This document shows, one piece after another, positions 53,929 to 62,625 of a stretch of 64,000 nt of DNA. The DNA is from UBA5794 sp965368815 (GTDB lineage Bacteria; Actinomycetota; Acidimicrobiia; Spongiisociales; UBA5794): contig CBDUOH010000001.1 in the NCBI GenBank assembly GCA_965368815.1, forward strand, positions 39,685-103,684. Direction: 5' to 3'. Under the pieces are notes generated by a model. That model was not told the origin of the DNA, searched no databases, and was given only the letters and a program-made list of their open reading frames with translations. Each line of letters starts with the position of its first letter. The stretch's first letter is position 1. A program made the position numbers and the translations under genes.

Positions 53929-55392
53929 ATGGCGCGTCTGACCGACTCTGACATCCAGGCGATCATCTCCCGCGTCAAAGAGCGCGTTGCCTTCACCGAC
54001 ATAGAGGGAAAGACGTCGCAGGCCCTCCGGGCCGGGCAAGCGATAGCCGATCCCGACGAAGACCTCGGGGACGGCGTGTTTGCGACCGTTGATGAAGCCG
54101 TTGCAGCAGCCAAGCAGGCGTTCATGCGATATCAGACCAGCGGACTCGACGCCCGCAAGGAGATCATCGAGTCGATCCGTGCGTCGATGCGTGAGAACAA
54201 CGAACGCCTCGCATACATGGCCAGACAGGAGACCGGCCTCGGTCGTGCCGACGACAAGGTGCTGAAGAACCATCTGGTGATCGAGCGCACACCGGGGCCC
54301 GAAGACCTCGAACCACAGGTCATCACAGGGGACAAGGGCATGACCATCACCGAGTTTGCTCCGTACGGGGTCATCGGTGCGATCACGCCGACGACCAACC
54401 CGACATCGACGATCATCAACAACACCATCGCGATCCTGTCGGCAGGCAATGCCGTGACGTTCAACGTCCACCCGAGTGCCCGCAAGGTTTCGACCGAGAA
54501 CGTGAAACTGATCAATCAGGCGGTGCGGCGCGCCGGCGGCCCCGAGAACCTGGTCACCAGTGTCGCGGTCCCCACGCTGGATTCGGCTCAGGCGCTCATG
54601 CAACACCCTGACGTTCGGGTCCTCTTGGTCACCGGCGGACCGGGCGTTGTCAAAGAAGCCCTCCGCACTCCCAAGAAGGCCATCACAGCAGGACCGGGCA
54701 ACCCACCGGCAGTCGTCGACCAGACCGCTGACATCGAGAAGGCTGCCAAGGCGATCGTCCGGGGCGCTTCGTTCGACAACAACGTCATCTGCGTCGACGA
54801 GAAGACCACCATCGTCGTGGACACCGTCGCTGACCGCCTGGTGCAACACATGGTGGCCGCCGGCGCGTACCGTTTGAAGGAGCATGAACTCAAGCGTCTC
54901 GAACGCGTGATCTTCAAGGAGATGGGTCCACCGAACAAACCCGGAGTCATCAACGGGCAGTTCATCGGCAAGGACGCGGCCGTCATCCTCAACGAGATCG
55001 GGGTCAGCGTCCCTCCCGAGGTCCGCCTCGTCATCGCCGAGGTCCCGGTTGAACACAGCCTCGTGTGGACGGAGCAGATGATGCCCGTGATGCCGGTGGT
55101 GCGGGTCAAGGACGTGGAAACCGCGATCGACCTCGCCGTCCGTTCCGAGCATGGTTTCCGCCACACCGCTTCGATCCACTCGACCAACGTCGACACGATC
55201 ACCACGATGGCCAAAGCGATGAACTGTTCGATCTTCGTGGCTAACGGTTCCAACGTCGCCGGTCTCGGCTCCGAGGGCGAGGGCTACACGAGCTTCTCGA
55301 TCGCCAGTCCGACGGGCGAGGGGCTCACCAAACCCCGCACCTTCTCGCGCGAGCGACGCATTTCGGTGGTTGGAGCGTTGCGCATTGTCTGA
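53929..55392 (+). CDS. CoA-acylating aldehyde dehydrogenase with encapsulation peptide (PduP/EutE-like)
   Basis: A 487-residue NAD- and CoA-dependent aldehyde dehydrogenase, expected to turn acetaldehyde into acetyl-CoA. The catalytic Cys288 sits in NNVICVDEK; FAPYGVIGAITPTTNPTS, VTGGPGVVKEA and GPGNPPAVVD are PduP/EutE hallmarks. Residues 1-20 (LTDSDIQAIISRVKERV) form an amphipathic helix followed by a linker, the third such extension in this operon. It begins one base after the BMC-P stop. NADH and acetyl-CoA made inside need recycling or exit; no PduL-type phosphotransacylase or alcohol dehydrogenase is in the cluster. Confidence 0.93.
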   Translation: MARLTDSDIQAIISRVKERVAFTDIEGKTSQALRAGQAIADPDEDLGDGVFATVDEAVAAAKQAFMRYQTSGLDARKEIIESIRASMRENNERLAYMARQETGLGRADDKVLKNHLVIERTPGPEDLEPQVITGDKGMTITEFAPYGVIGAITPTTNPTSTIINNTIAILSAGNAVTFNVHPSARKVSTENVKLINQAVRRAGGPENLVTSVAVPTLDSAQALMQHPDVRVLLVTGGPGVVKEALRTPKKAITAGPGNPPAVVDQTADIEKAAKAIVRGASFDNNVICVDEKTTIVVDTVADRLVQHMVAAGAYRLKEHELKRLERVIFKEMGPPNKPGVINGQFIGKDAAVILNEIGVSVPPEVRLVIAEVPVEHSLVWTEQMMPVMPVVRVKDVETAIDLAVRSEHGFRHTASIHSTNVDTITTMAKAMNCSIFVANGSNVAGLGSEGEGYTSFSIASPTGEGLTKPRTFSRERRISVVGALRIV

Positions 55393-55996
55393 TCCCGCCA
55401 GGACCGCCCCATCGATCTCTCTGTGGGAGTTCTCATCGATCGCCGAGGGCGTCCGGATCGCCGATCAGATAGCCAAGGGTGCACCGGTTGCCGTTCTCAC
55501 GTCCGGGACCACCCACCCGGGCAAGTACCTCGTCCTCGTGGCGGGAGACACGGCCTCGGTTGTCGTTGCAAATGACATCGTGGCCGATGATGGACCTGAG
55601 ACCCTGCTCGACCATGTGTTCCTTGCAGACATCGCCCCGTCGGTGGCTGAAGCTCTGGCGAGCGGACGCGGTGCAGCGCACCTCGCCGGTGAAGCGGCAG
55701 GTATCGTCGAAACCGACTCCGTTGCAGCGGCCATCGAAGCCGCGGACGCGGCGGTGAAGGACGCCGATGTCGCCTTGGGCATCATCCGGATGGCCGATGG
55801 ACTCGGCGGGAAGGGGTTCTTCATCGTCGACGGTTCGGTTGGGGAGGTCACTTCGAGTGTTGCCGCAGCCCGGGAACGGGCCGGCGCACACCTGATCGGC
55901 ACTGTCGTGATACCTCAGCTCACCGACGAGGTGCGAGCAGACCTCGCAGTGTCGCTCCGATTCGGGGACACCGTCGTATCGGGGGATCCGACATGA
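55385..55996 (+). CDS. Divergent tandem BMC-domain shell protein (second BMC-T)
   Basis: A 203-residue protein with two BMC-like halves. The second (~105-195: GIVETDSVAAAIEAADAAVK, GGKGFFIVDGSVGEV, HLIGTVVIP) is clearly BMC. The first (~12-95: SLWEFSSIAEGVRIADQIAK, GKYLVLVAGDTASV) keeps the fold pattern but has drifted far. It is probably a second trimeric tile, possibly with a pore unlike the first BMC-T. The TTG at 55385, inside the end of the dehydrogenase gene, has GGAG 9 bases upstream; another TTG at 55370 is possible. Confidence 0.78.
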   Translation: MSDPARTAPSISLWEFSSIAEGVRIADQIAKGAPVAVLTSGTTHPGKYLVLVAGDTASVVVANDIVADDGPETLLDHVFLADIAPSVAEALASGRGAAHLAGEAAGIVETDSVAAAIEAADAAVKDADVALGIIRMADGLGGKGFFIVDGSVGEVTSSVAAARERAGAHLIGTVVIPQLTDEVRADLAVSLRFGDTVVSGDPT

Positions 55997-56265
55997 TGCT
56001 TGGGCGTGTCCGTGGTTCGGTGGTGGCCACGGTGAAGGACGAGAACATGGAAGGGATGAAGCTGCTCGTCGTGCAGCCAGTCGCCGATGACGGCTCCGAT
56101 GCGGGCGGCTGCGTGGTTGCAGCCGACGCCGTCCACCAGGCGGGTGTCGGCGACCTCGTGTATTTCGTGGCGTCCCGTGAGGCAGCAGAGGCGATGGAAC
56201 CACGTTTCGTTCCGGTCGACCACGCGATTGTCGGCATCGTCGATGCCGTGGATGTGAACCGATGA
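55993..56265 (+). CDS. BMC vertex protein (BMC-P), copy 2
   Basis: A 90-residue CcmL/EutN-fold protein (LGRVRGSVVATVKDENMEG, KLLVVQPVADDG, CVVAADAVHQAGVGDLVYF, HAIVGIVDAV). It overlaps the preceding stop by four bases. The Arg/Ala-rich segment after YFVASREA differs from copies 1 and 3, which have GSSAR or GTSAR there. Confidence 0.92.
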   Translation: MMLGRVRGSVVATVKDENMEGMKLLVVQPVADDGSDAGGCVVAADAVHQAGVGDLVYFVASREAAEAMEPRFVPVDHAIVGIVDAVDVNR

Positions 56266-56558
56266 AGGTCGGGCGTGTCGTCGGGACCGTGACATCGACC
56301 ATCAACCACGGGTTCTTCGACGGTCAGCGGCTGCTCGTGTGCGATCTGATCGATCGGGACGAAGCCGTCGGTGGATATCTGATCTGCACGGATCGTGTCG
56401 ATGCCGGACACGGTGACACGGTGCTCATCCTCGACGAGGGGACGTCGGCGCGTCAGATGCACGATGTCCCGACAGGCCCGATCAGGTCCGTTGTGGTCGG
56501 GATCGTGGACGACATCAACGAGCTCGCCCCCGACGGCGACGATGCCGGAATCGGATAG
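56262..56558 (+). CDS. BMC vertex protein (BMC-P), copy 3
   Basis: A 98-residue CcmL/EutN-fold protein (KVGRVVGTVTSTINHGFFDG, RLLVCDLIDRDE, GYLICTDRVDAGHGDTVLIL, GTSARQ, VVGIVDDIN) with a short acidic tail. Overlaps copy 2 by four bases and closes the operon. Three non-identical pentamer proteins suggest mixed vertices or alternative caps. Confidence 0.92.
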   Translation: MKVGRVVGTVTSTINHGFFDGQRLLVCDLIDRDEAVGGYLICTDRVDAGHGDTVLILDEGTSARQMHDVPTGPIRSVVVGIVDDINELAPDGDDAGIG

Positions 56559-56561
56559 ACC

Positions 56562-56591
56562 CCGACTAGCCGGGTCGGCAGGTAGCCTGCC
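56562..56591 (+). terminator. Compound hairpin at the end of the BMC operon
   Basis: Two overlapping stems, CCGAC/GTCGG (56562-56578) and GGCAGG-TAG-CCTGCC (56577-56591), lie directly after the last shell gene. The second is a perfect 6-bp GC stem with a 3-base loop. There is no U-run, since the next gene begins 6 bases later; actinobacterial terminators often lack one. Confidence 0.45.
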
Positions 56592-56596
56592 GTGTG

Positions 56597-56965
56597 ATGA
56601 GAACCCGTCTCCACATCGTGCTGCTCGTCGGTGCGCTCCTCGTAGCGGGATGCTCGGGTGGGAGCGCGGCGTCCAGTTGCGACGATCTTGCCGCTGAGAC
56701 CATTGATCTGCTCCAGGCGCTCATCGATGACGTCGATGCCGAGTTCGATTCGATGAGCATCGAGGAGTTCATCGCCCAGGGTGAGAATCTGCCCTCCCTG
56801 GAGTCGTTCCGTGAGAAATCGGCTGCGATCGACCGACGTGCCGAGGAACTCGAATGCACCGAACTCGAGATAACGACAGGTGTCGCACAACGCGTCGGTG
56901 AACTGACAGCGAAGACCCGACTCGGCCAATTCGTGATCAACCTGCTCACTTCCGGGGGCCTGTAG
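56597..56965 (+). CDS. Small putative lipoprotein
   Basis: A 122-residue protein with a lipoprotein signal peptide (LLVAGC, Cys20) and a mostly helical acidic domain with a Cys pair (SSCDDL, LECTELEI). No known family. A GTG three bases earlier is an alternative start. It lies on the same strand just beyond the BMC operon hairpin but shares no evident function with it. Confidence 0.65.
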   Translation: MRTRLHIVLLVGALLVAGCSGGSAASSCDDLAAETIDLLQALIDDVDAEFDSMSIEEFIAQGENLPSLESFREKSAAIDRRAEELECTELEITTGVAQRVGELTAKTRLGQFVINLLTSGGL

Positions 56966-56974
56966 CTCGAACGG

Positions 56975-57646
56975 TCAGAGGAGTCGGGCTGCTGGCTCGT
57001 CGAGTATCCAAAGGACCCGACCCCGTGCTGTGACGTGCGCTGCTGGCACGTCGTCGCCGGCAGCCACCTGCGCCACCATGTCCGCCTTGGCCGAGCCCAT
57101 GACCACGAAGAGCACGAGATCGGTGCTGTCCATGAGTGGGTAGGTGGCGGTGAGGCGCCATGTGTCGAGTTTGTCGACCCAGTTCGCGACGTAGAGGTGG
57201 TCATCGACGGCGAGAGCGGTCGTTGCGGGAAACAGCGATGCAGTGTGACCATCGTCGCCCATCCCGAGCATCAATACGGACGGCGTCGATCCTCCTATGG
57301 CGTGTTCGACGAGCACGCGCTCGAAACTGTGAGCCGCCTCGTGCGGGTCGGCCATCGTTGTGTCCGGGGCGAGGAATCGCACACCGGTCGGTTCGACGAG
57401 CGTCGTTCTCGCCGCCCGTTGGTTGCTGTCGTCGTGCGATGGATCCACCCACCGCTCATCCGACATCCACGTCGTCACGGAGTTCCACTCGATAGCACGG
57501 CGTGCCAGCTCGCGATGGATCGGAGGAGGGCCGGACCCGCCTGACAAGCCGAGGGTCGACGTTTCGTGGGCGTTGAGGAACTCCTCGATGATGTCCGCCG
57601 TGTGGACCACGACCGAGCCTGCGTCCGGGAGAATCGTTGTGTCCAT
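56975..57646 (-). CDS. pgl: 6-phosphogluconolactonase
   Basis: A 223-residue protein of the Pgl/DevB family that hydrolyses 6-phosphogluconolactone in the oxidative pentose-phosphate pathway. LGLSGGSGPPP near residue 32, WMSDERWVDPSHDDSNQR near 60 and LMLGMGDDGHTASLFP near 125 are the family signatures with the phosphate-binding and catalytic residues. It stands alone rather than beside zwf. Confidence 0.93.
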   Translation of the reverse strand: MDTTILPDAGSVVVHTADIIEEFLNAHETSTLGLSGGSGPPPIHRELARRAIEWNSVTTWMSDERWVDPSHDDSNQRAARTTLVEPTGVRFLAPDTTMADPHEAAHSFERVLVEHAIGGSTPSVLMLGMGDDGHTASLFPATTALAVDDHLYVANWVDKLDTWRLTATYPLMDSTDLVLFVVMGSAKADMVAQVAAGDDVPAAHVTARGRVLWILDEPAARLL

Positions 57647-57703
57647 GGCGTCACGCTAGACCACCGCGGTGCCAACGGCCCCGTTGACCGGTAGCGTGGC
57701 TCC

Positions 57704-58357
57704 ATGTCTTCGATTGTGACGATTGACACACCGCTCGGCCCGACATCGGGTTCCTTGATCGAGCCGACCCGACCGCGGCCGTTCGGGGTACTGCTCGCCC
57801 ATGGAGCCGGCGCCGGCCGCGAGCACCCCTGGATGCTCGCCATGCAGGAACGTCTCGTGGGACAAGGTTTTCCGACGATGACGTTCAACTATCTCTACAC
57901 GGAGCAGGCCCGGAAAGCTCCTGATCGGCTACCCAAGCTCATGACTGTGCATGCGCGCGCTGCCGAAGCGCTGGCTGAACGTACCGGCCAGGTCATCCTT
58001 GCCGGCAAGTCGATGGGGGGAAGGGTCGGCGGTCATGCGGTTGCCGAAGGCGGCGTGGTCGCTGCGGGTCTGGTCTATCTCGGATATCCGCTCGTGGCTA
58101 TGGGAAAGGATGTGCCACGCGACACGACGCATCTCACCCACGTGGGTGTGCCGCAGCTGTTCCTATCGGGATCGCGCGATCGGATGGGCCCCAACGACCT
58201 CATCGCCCGGGTGGCCGATTCGGTGCCTGATGGCACATTCGTGTCCGTCGACGCTGGCGACCACTCCTTGGTCCCGCTCAAAGCAACGGGTCGTTCGGTC
58301 GGTGACTCGCTTGACTTCGCAGCCGCGACGATCGCGAGCTGGTGTTCGGACTGGTGA
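57704..58357 (+). CDS. Alpha/beta hydrolase, KANL3/Tex30-like
   Basis: A 217-residue alpha/beta hydrolase: LLAHGAGAGREHPWM (oxyanion loop), LAGKSMGGRVGGH with the nucleophile Ser near residue 106, LSGSRDRMG (acid) and DAGDHSL (His). Matches the small-hydrolase family often annotated as Tex30/KANL3-like; natural substrate unknown. Divergent from pgl. Confidence 0.85.
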   Translation: MSSIVTIDTPLGPTSGSLIEPTRPRPFGVLLAHGAGAGREHPWMLAMQERLVGQGFPTMTFNYLYTEQARKAPDRLPKLMTVHARAAEALAERTGQVILAGKSMGGRVGGHAVAEGGVVAAGLVYLGYPLVAMGKDVPRDTTHLTHVGVPQLFLSGSRDRMGPNDLIARVADSVPDGTFVSVDAGDHSLVPLKATGRSVGDSLDFAAATIASWCSDW

Positions 58358-58358
58358 G

Positions 58359-59252
58359 TCAGTCAGCCGCGGGGTGGTAGGTGCCCGATTCGACACGTCC
58401 CTTGATGGTGCGCAGATGCCAGATGCTCCCTTTTGCCCACTCCATCGGGCCATCCATCGGGACACCCTCGGCGAAGAGACGGCCGATGAGGCCCGAGATG
58501 ACATCTCCGTGGGTGCACAGAACCGCCGCCTCACCCTGGAGTTCATGGATGAGTCCGACGGTCCGGTTCGGGTGCGTGCCCTCGGCGAGTGCCATCTCAC
58601 GTTCAACGGGGATCCCGACCGTGTCGGCGAACTCTTGAACCGTCTGGACACATCGGTCGAGTTGGGATGAGCCGATGCGGGTTATCGGGTGGTTCAACAG
58701 GAGATCGCGGATTGCGCGACGTTGGCGGCGTCCTTGTTCATCGATCGGGCGGTGCGGATCGTCGGGGTCGGAAGCGTTGCGTGTGCCTGCGGTAGCGTGC
58801 CTGACGAGGTGGATCGATCCGGCCGACCGGTTGAGCACCATGTCGTTCGCACGGTCCAGTACGGATCGATCGTTGGTGTACTGGAGAGTCTCCATTGCCT
58901 CGTCGAAGGTTGCCCACCGGATCTTGTCGACCTCTGCGTTCTTCTTGAATTTCCCCTTCTTCGGGACGGTGAGCCACCATTTGACGACCTTCGGGTTGCC
59001 AGCCTTGGTGAGGTAGCCGACCGTCCCGACCGGCCTTGGCTTCTTGCCGACGAATCCCGTCTCCTCCTTGACCTCGCGGAGCGCGGCCTCGAGGAATGTT
59101 TCGCCCTTGTCGAGTTTTCCCTTCGGGAGCGACCAGTCGTCGTATCTGGGTCGGTGGACGACGAGATAGCGCGGTTCTTCGGTCTCCGTGTCCGCGACGA
59201 CGCATCCGGCTGCCCAGATGGACTCTTTCGGCGGCTTCTCCACGACGATCAC
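58359..59252 (-). CDS. mutT1: MutT1-like Nudix hydrolase/histidine phosphatase fusion
   Basis: A 297-residue two-domain protein. Residues ~8-140 are a Nudix hydrolase with a complete box (GKLDKGETFLEAALREVKEE, then TGF). Residues ~146-297 are a histidine-phosphatase domain (HLVRHATAG with the catalytic His; HGDVISGL). This is the actinobacterial MutT1 design: 8-oxo-(d)GTP or diadenosine polyphosphates are cut by the first domain and terminal phosphates removed by the second. Overlaps the ppk stop by four bases, the same partnership as in mycobacteria. Confidence 0.9.
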   Translation of the reverse strand: MIVVEKPPKESIWAAGCVVADTETEEPRYLVVHRPRYDDWSLPKGKLDKGETFLEAALREVKEETGFVGKKPRPVGTVGYLTKAGNPKVVKWWLTVPKKGKFKKNAEVDKIRWATFDEAMETLQYTNDRSVLDRANDMVLNRSAGSIHLVRHATAGTRNASDPDDPHRPIDEQGRRQRRAIRDLLLNHPITRIGSSQLDRCVQTVQEFADTVGIPVEREMALAEGTHPNRTVGLIHELQGEAAVLCTHGDVISGLIGRLFAEGVPMDGPMEWAKGSIWHLRTIKGRVESGTYHPAAD

Positions 59253-61396
59253 CCGGCGATACCGCTTCCTGCGATGCCGTGGTGTTCACCCGTCTGATCC
59301 CTGGCGGTGATCGTGTCGATCTGGGAGCGTTCCAGGGAGAGCTCCCGAAGGGCCTCATGTGTATCGGAGCCCTCGGTGATCGGAACCTTGCTCCACTGCT
59401 CGTCCACAAGTTCCCATGCAAGCTTGTCGTCGTGGCTCACGACGTCGAGGATCTGGTCGATGCGTTCCACAAGCGTCGGATCTGTCACCCGGATCAGGGC
59501 CTCGACGCGTCCATTGAGGTTCCTTGTCATCATGTCGGCGGATCCGATCCAATGCTCCACTGGGTTGTCCGACGCTCCTCCGAACCGGTAGATGCGGCTG
59601 TGCTCGAGGAATCGACCGACGATCGAACGGACAGTGATCGACTCGGACAAACCGGGCACGCCCGGACGGATGGAGCAGTTTCCGCGGACGATCAGGTCGA
59701 TGCGGCATCCCGTGGCTGCGGCGGCGTAGAGCTCGTCGATGATCTCGGTGTCGACGAGATGGTTGATCTTCCACAGGATCCGCCCGTCGACACCAAGCGC
59801 GCCCTGGCGGCGGACACGTTCGATGATGCCTGATCGCAACGTGTGCGGTGCGACAAGAAGGCGCCGGTACTGCGTCGGACGGGCATGCCCGGTCAGGAGA
59901 TTGAACAGTTCCGAGAGGTCGGCGCCCACGTCGGGGTCGGCAGTGAAGAGCGCGAGATCCTCATAGAGCCGGGCGGTCTTCGGGTTGTAGTTACCGGTAC
60001 CGATGTTCGAGTACCTACGGATTCCTCCTGCTTCCTTCCGGACGACGAGAAGGACCTTCGAATGGGTCTTGAGTCCCGACACGCCGTACACGACGTGGAC
60101 CCCGGCCGCCTCGAGCATCTTTGCCCAGTTGATGTTGGCCGCCTCGTCGAACCGGGCCTTCAACTCCACAAGTACGACAACCTGTTTGCCAGCCTCGGCC
60201 GCAGCCATCAGCGTCCTGACGATCGCCTCCTCACCACCGATCGCAGGGTCATCTGCCATCGAGGTTCGATACAGCGTTTGTTTGATGGCAAGGACGTTCG
60301 GATCCACGGCAGCCTGCGACAGGAACGCCGCGGTCGAAGTGGCGAATGACTCATATGGGTAATGCACGAGGATGTCCCGGTTCCTGATCTCACTGAACAG
60401 ATCGGGGGATCTCCCTTCGACCTCGGTCAGGCGCGGCTGCGTCACAGGTTTCCACGGTTCCTCTTTGAGGTCCCGACGGGGGAGCCCGTAGAACTCCCAA
60501 AGGCTTGCGAGCCCGAGTGGTGCTTCTCGCACGTGAACCGATGTCGCGTCGAGTTGCAGTCCGTTCAACAGCATGCTCATCACGGCGTCTGGGGTTCCGG
60601 ACTCCACCTCGAGCCTGACTGCTGATGCCGCACGCTGACGGTATCGCAGGACTGATTCCATCGCGGCGAGGAGGTCGTCGGCCTCGTCCTCTTCGACCGC
60701 GATGTCCGCCGACCGTGTCACGCGGAACGTGGACCATGCAAGGATCTCGAGGCCACCGAACAGCCGAGAGAGGTGTGCTGCGATGACCTGTTCGATCGGG
60801 ATGAACCGGTCAGCAGACTCAAGCCTTATGAATCGGTCCACATTCGGTGGGATCTTGACGCGAGCGAACTGTGTGTCCCCCTCGTCGTCGCGGACGAGCA
60901 CGGCGATGTTCAACGACAGGTTCGAGATGTACGGGAACGGATGCGATGGATCAACCGCAAGCGGTGTGAGTACCGGGAACAACTGGTCCTCGAAGACTTC
61001 ATCGACGTACTGGCGGTCGGATTCGTTGAGGTCCTCGAGCGACTCGATGGTGATGTCGGCCGCGCGAAGCGCTGGAACCAACTCCTTGGTGAACAGCGCA
61101 TCGATACGCTCCTGGAGAATGCCGACTCGGATGTTGATCGCCTCGATCTGCTCATCGGGGGTCAAGCCATCAGGCGAAAGCGATGCGAGGTCATTGCGCG
61201 CCTGCTCGACGAGGCCCGCGACGCGGACCTGGAAGAACTCATCGATGTTCGAGGACACAATGGCGACGAACTTGACGCGTTCGAGCAGCGGTAGGTCAGC
61301 GCCTTCGGCAAGATGGAACACGCGTTCCTGGAAATCCAACAGCGAGATCTCGCGATTGATGTAGCGTGCCGGGTCGTACTCATCGAGTGGATGCAT
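59249..61396 (-). CDS. ppk1: Polyphosphate kinase
   Basis: A 715-residue Ppk1 that reversibly polymerises ATP gamma-phosphate into polyphosphate. NREISLLDFQERVFHLAE near the N-terminus, AIKQTLYRTS, GLKTHSKVLLV with the autophosphorylated His, NIGTGNYNPKTARLYEDL, and RFLEHSRIYRFG with the second catalytic His are all present. The ATG at 61396 precedes the start of homology (MHPLDEYDPARYINREIS). Coupled to mutT1, which may limit oxidised nucleotides or work on phosphorylated products. Confidence 0.96.
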   Translation of the reverse strand: MHPLDEYDPARYINREISLLDFQERVFHLAEGADLPLLERVKFVAIVSSNIDEFFQVRVAGLVEQARNDLASLSPDGLTPDEQIEAINIRVGILQERIDALFTKELVPALRAADITIESLEDLNESDRQYVDEVFEDQLFPVLTPLAVDPSHPFPYISNLSLNIAVLVRDDEGDTQFARVKIPPNVDRFIRLESADRFIPIEQVIAAHLSRLFGGLEILAWSTFRVTRSADIAVEEDEADDLLAAMESVLRYRQRAASAVRLEVESGTPDAVMSMLLNGLQLDATSVHVREAPLGLASLWEFYGLPRRDLKEEPWKPVTQPRLTEVEGRSPDLFSEIRNRDILVHYPYESFATSTAAFLSQAAVDPNVLAIKQTLYRTSMADDPAIGGEEAIVRTLMAAAEAGKQVVVLVELKARFDEAANINWAKMLEAAGVHVVYGVSGLKTHSKVLLVVRKEAGGIRRYSNIGTGNYNPKTARLYEDLALFTADPDVGADLSELFNLLTGHARPTQYRRLLVAPHTLRSGIIERVRRQGALGVDGRILWKINHLVDTEIIDELYAAAATGCRIDLIVRGNCSIRPGVPGLSESITVRSIVGRFLEHSRIYRFGGASDNPVEHWIGSADMMTRNLNGRVEALIRVTDPTLVERIDQILDVVSHDDKLAWELVDEQWSKVPITEGSDTHEALRELSLERSQIDTITARDQTGEHHGIAGSGIAG

Positions 61397-61501
61397 GGGA
61401 CGATGGTAGTCCGCGACCCGAGGATCCCTCGGCGGCGGTCGCGTGCCGGGAATCGGTTTCGAAGTGGCCCATGGCCCCACGGCAACGGGCGTTGTGGCCG
61501 C

Positions 61502-61951
61502 TCAGCCCCGATTGCGGTCCAGCTCGACGACCTTGCGCAGCCGTCGTGCGTGACGTTCTTCACCACTGAACGCTGCGCCGAGGTAGGCGTCGACGATCTC
61601 GGTTGCGGTCGTTGTTCCGATGACGCGTGCGCCGAGAGCGAGGACGTTCATGTCGTCATGCTCAACGGCCTGGTGTGCGGTGTAGTGGTCGTGGACGACA
61701 GCCGACCGGGCACCGGTGATCTTGTTCGCAGCGATGGATGCCCCGGCTCCCGAGCCACACACGACGATGCCGCGCTCGGATTGGCCGTGGACCACCTCTC
61801 GGGCCACGGCAGCGGCGATATCGGGGTAGTCGACGGGATCGGTCGAGTCGGTTCCGACGTCGGTCACGAGGTGGCCCGCATCGCTGAGGTGAGCGATGAG
61901 CTCTTGTTTGAGTTCGTATCCCGCATGGTCTGATCCGATGACGACGCGCAC
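61502..61951 (-). CDS. rpiB: Ribose-5-phosphate isomerase B (housekeeping)
   Basis: A 149-residue RpiB with the canonical active site: VIGSDHAGYELK, DVGTDSTDPVDYPD and GIVVCGSGAGASIAANK containing the catalytic Cys65, then ALGARVIG. It lacks the N-terminal extension of the microcompartment paralogue at 51195 and so supplies the pentose-phosphate pathway. GTG 61951 with AGGAG 6 bases upstream; open frame further upstream is not family-like. The shared name with the BMC gene reflects family only. Confidence 0.92.
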   Translation of the reverse strand: MRVVIGSDHAGYELKQELIAHLSDAGHLVTDVGTDSTDPVDYPDIAAAVAREVVHGQSERGIVVCGSGAGASIAANKITGARSAVVHDHYTAHQAVEHDDMNVLALGARVIGTTTATEIVDAYLGAAFSGEERHARRLRKVVELDRNRG

Positions 61952-62034
61952 GGCTGCTCCTTGTGCGATCGGGGGTGATCCGGTGCCAGCGTAGTGCATG
62001 CAAGGCAAGGCGGAATCGCCCGTACCATCAGACG

Positions 62035-62544
62035 ATGCGATATGTCCTGACCGTCGTTGTGAGCGCAACGTTCGCGCTTGTCGGATGTTCCTCTGGTCCC
62101 GCGGCGCCGGACGCGGCTCCCGTCACAGAGGTGTGCTCCACCGGGTTCTGCATCACGGTCCCTGCTGGCTGGGAGACCGAGATCGGGGATACCTACATCT
62201 CTGCCCACCATGCCCTTGCGCCGGACAACACGTTCCTCACCGCGGGTGTCATCAACATGCGCGCCATCGTGGAGTCCGCGGGTGGTTCATGGCCCGCAAC
62301 GACCCCGGAAGTCGCGCGTTCGTTCTGGGCGCTCCTCGAGGACGCCGATGCAGGCTCGTTCGAGCGGTCCGCCAGGATGATCGGTGGCGCTGAACGATCG
62401 TGGGGGGCCCATCGCGACGGTGACATGTGGCATCTCGTGTTCCCGACGGGGCCGTCCTCGGCGATAGGAGTCGAGCTTCGGGCGCCGAACGCGTCGTGGG
62501 AGGCTCATGCCGACTCGGTCTTCGCCAGTGTTCGTGTGCGATAG
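62035..62544 (+). CDS. Putative lipoprotein
   Basis: A 169-residue protein with a lipoprotein signal (FALVGC, Cys18) and a compact domain starting CSTGFCITVPAGWETEIGD, a pattern seen in secreted actinobacterial proteins of unknown function (PsbP-like fold possible). No catalytic residues are recognised. Begins at ATG 62035; divergent from rpiB. Confidence 0.65.
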   Translation: MRYVLTVVVSATFALVGCSSGPAAPDAAPVTEVCSTGFCITVPAGWETEIGDTYISAHHALAPDNTFLTAGVINMRAIVESAGGSWPATTPEVARSFWALLEDADAGSFERSARMIGGAERSWGAHRDGDMWHLVFPTGPSSAIGVELRAPNASWEAHADSVFASVRVR

Positions 62545-62625
62545 CGTCGTGGGCGGTCACCAGCCGCATCAGGTCCGTGATGGAGTTACCGCAAGTATTG
62601 GACCTTTTCGCGTAGTCTCGGTTCG

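Noticed and set aside
53872..55179. A 435-codon minus-strand open frame under the aldehyde dehydrogenase
   Set aside because: The plus-strand frame encodes a full PduP-like enzyme with catalytic Cys; the antisense product is His/Asp-rich with no domain.
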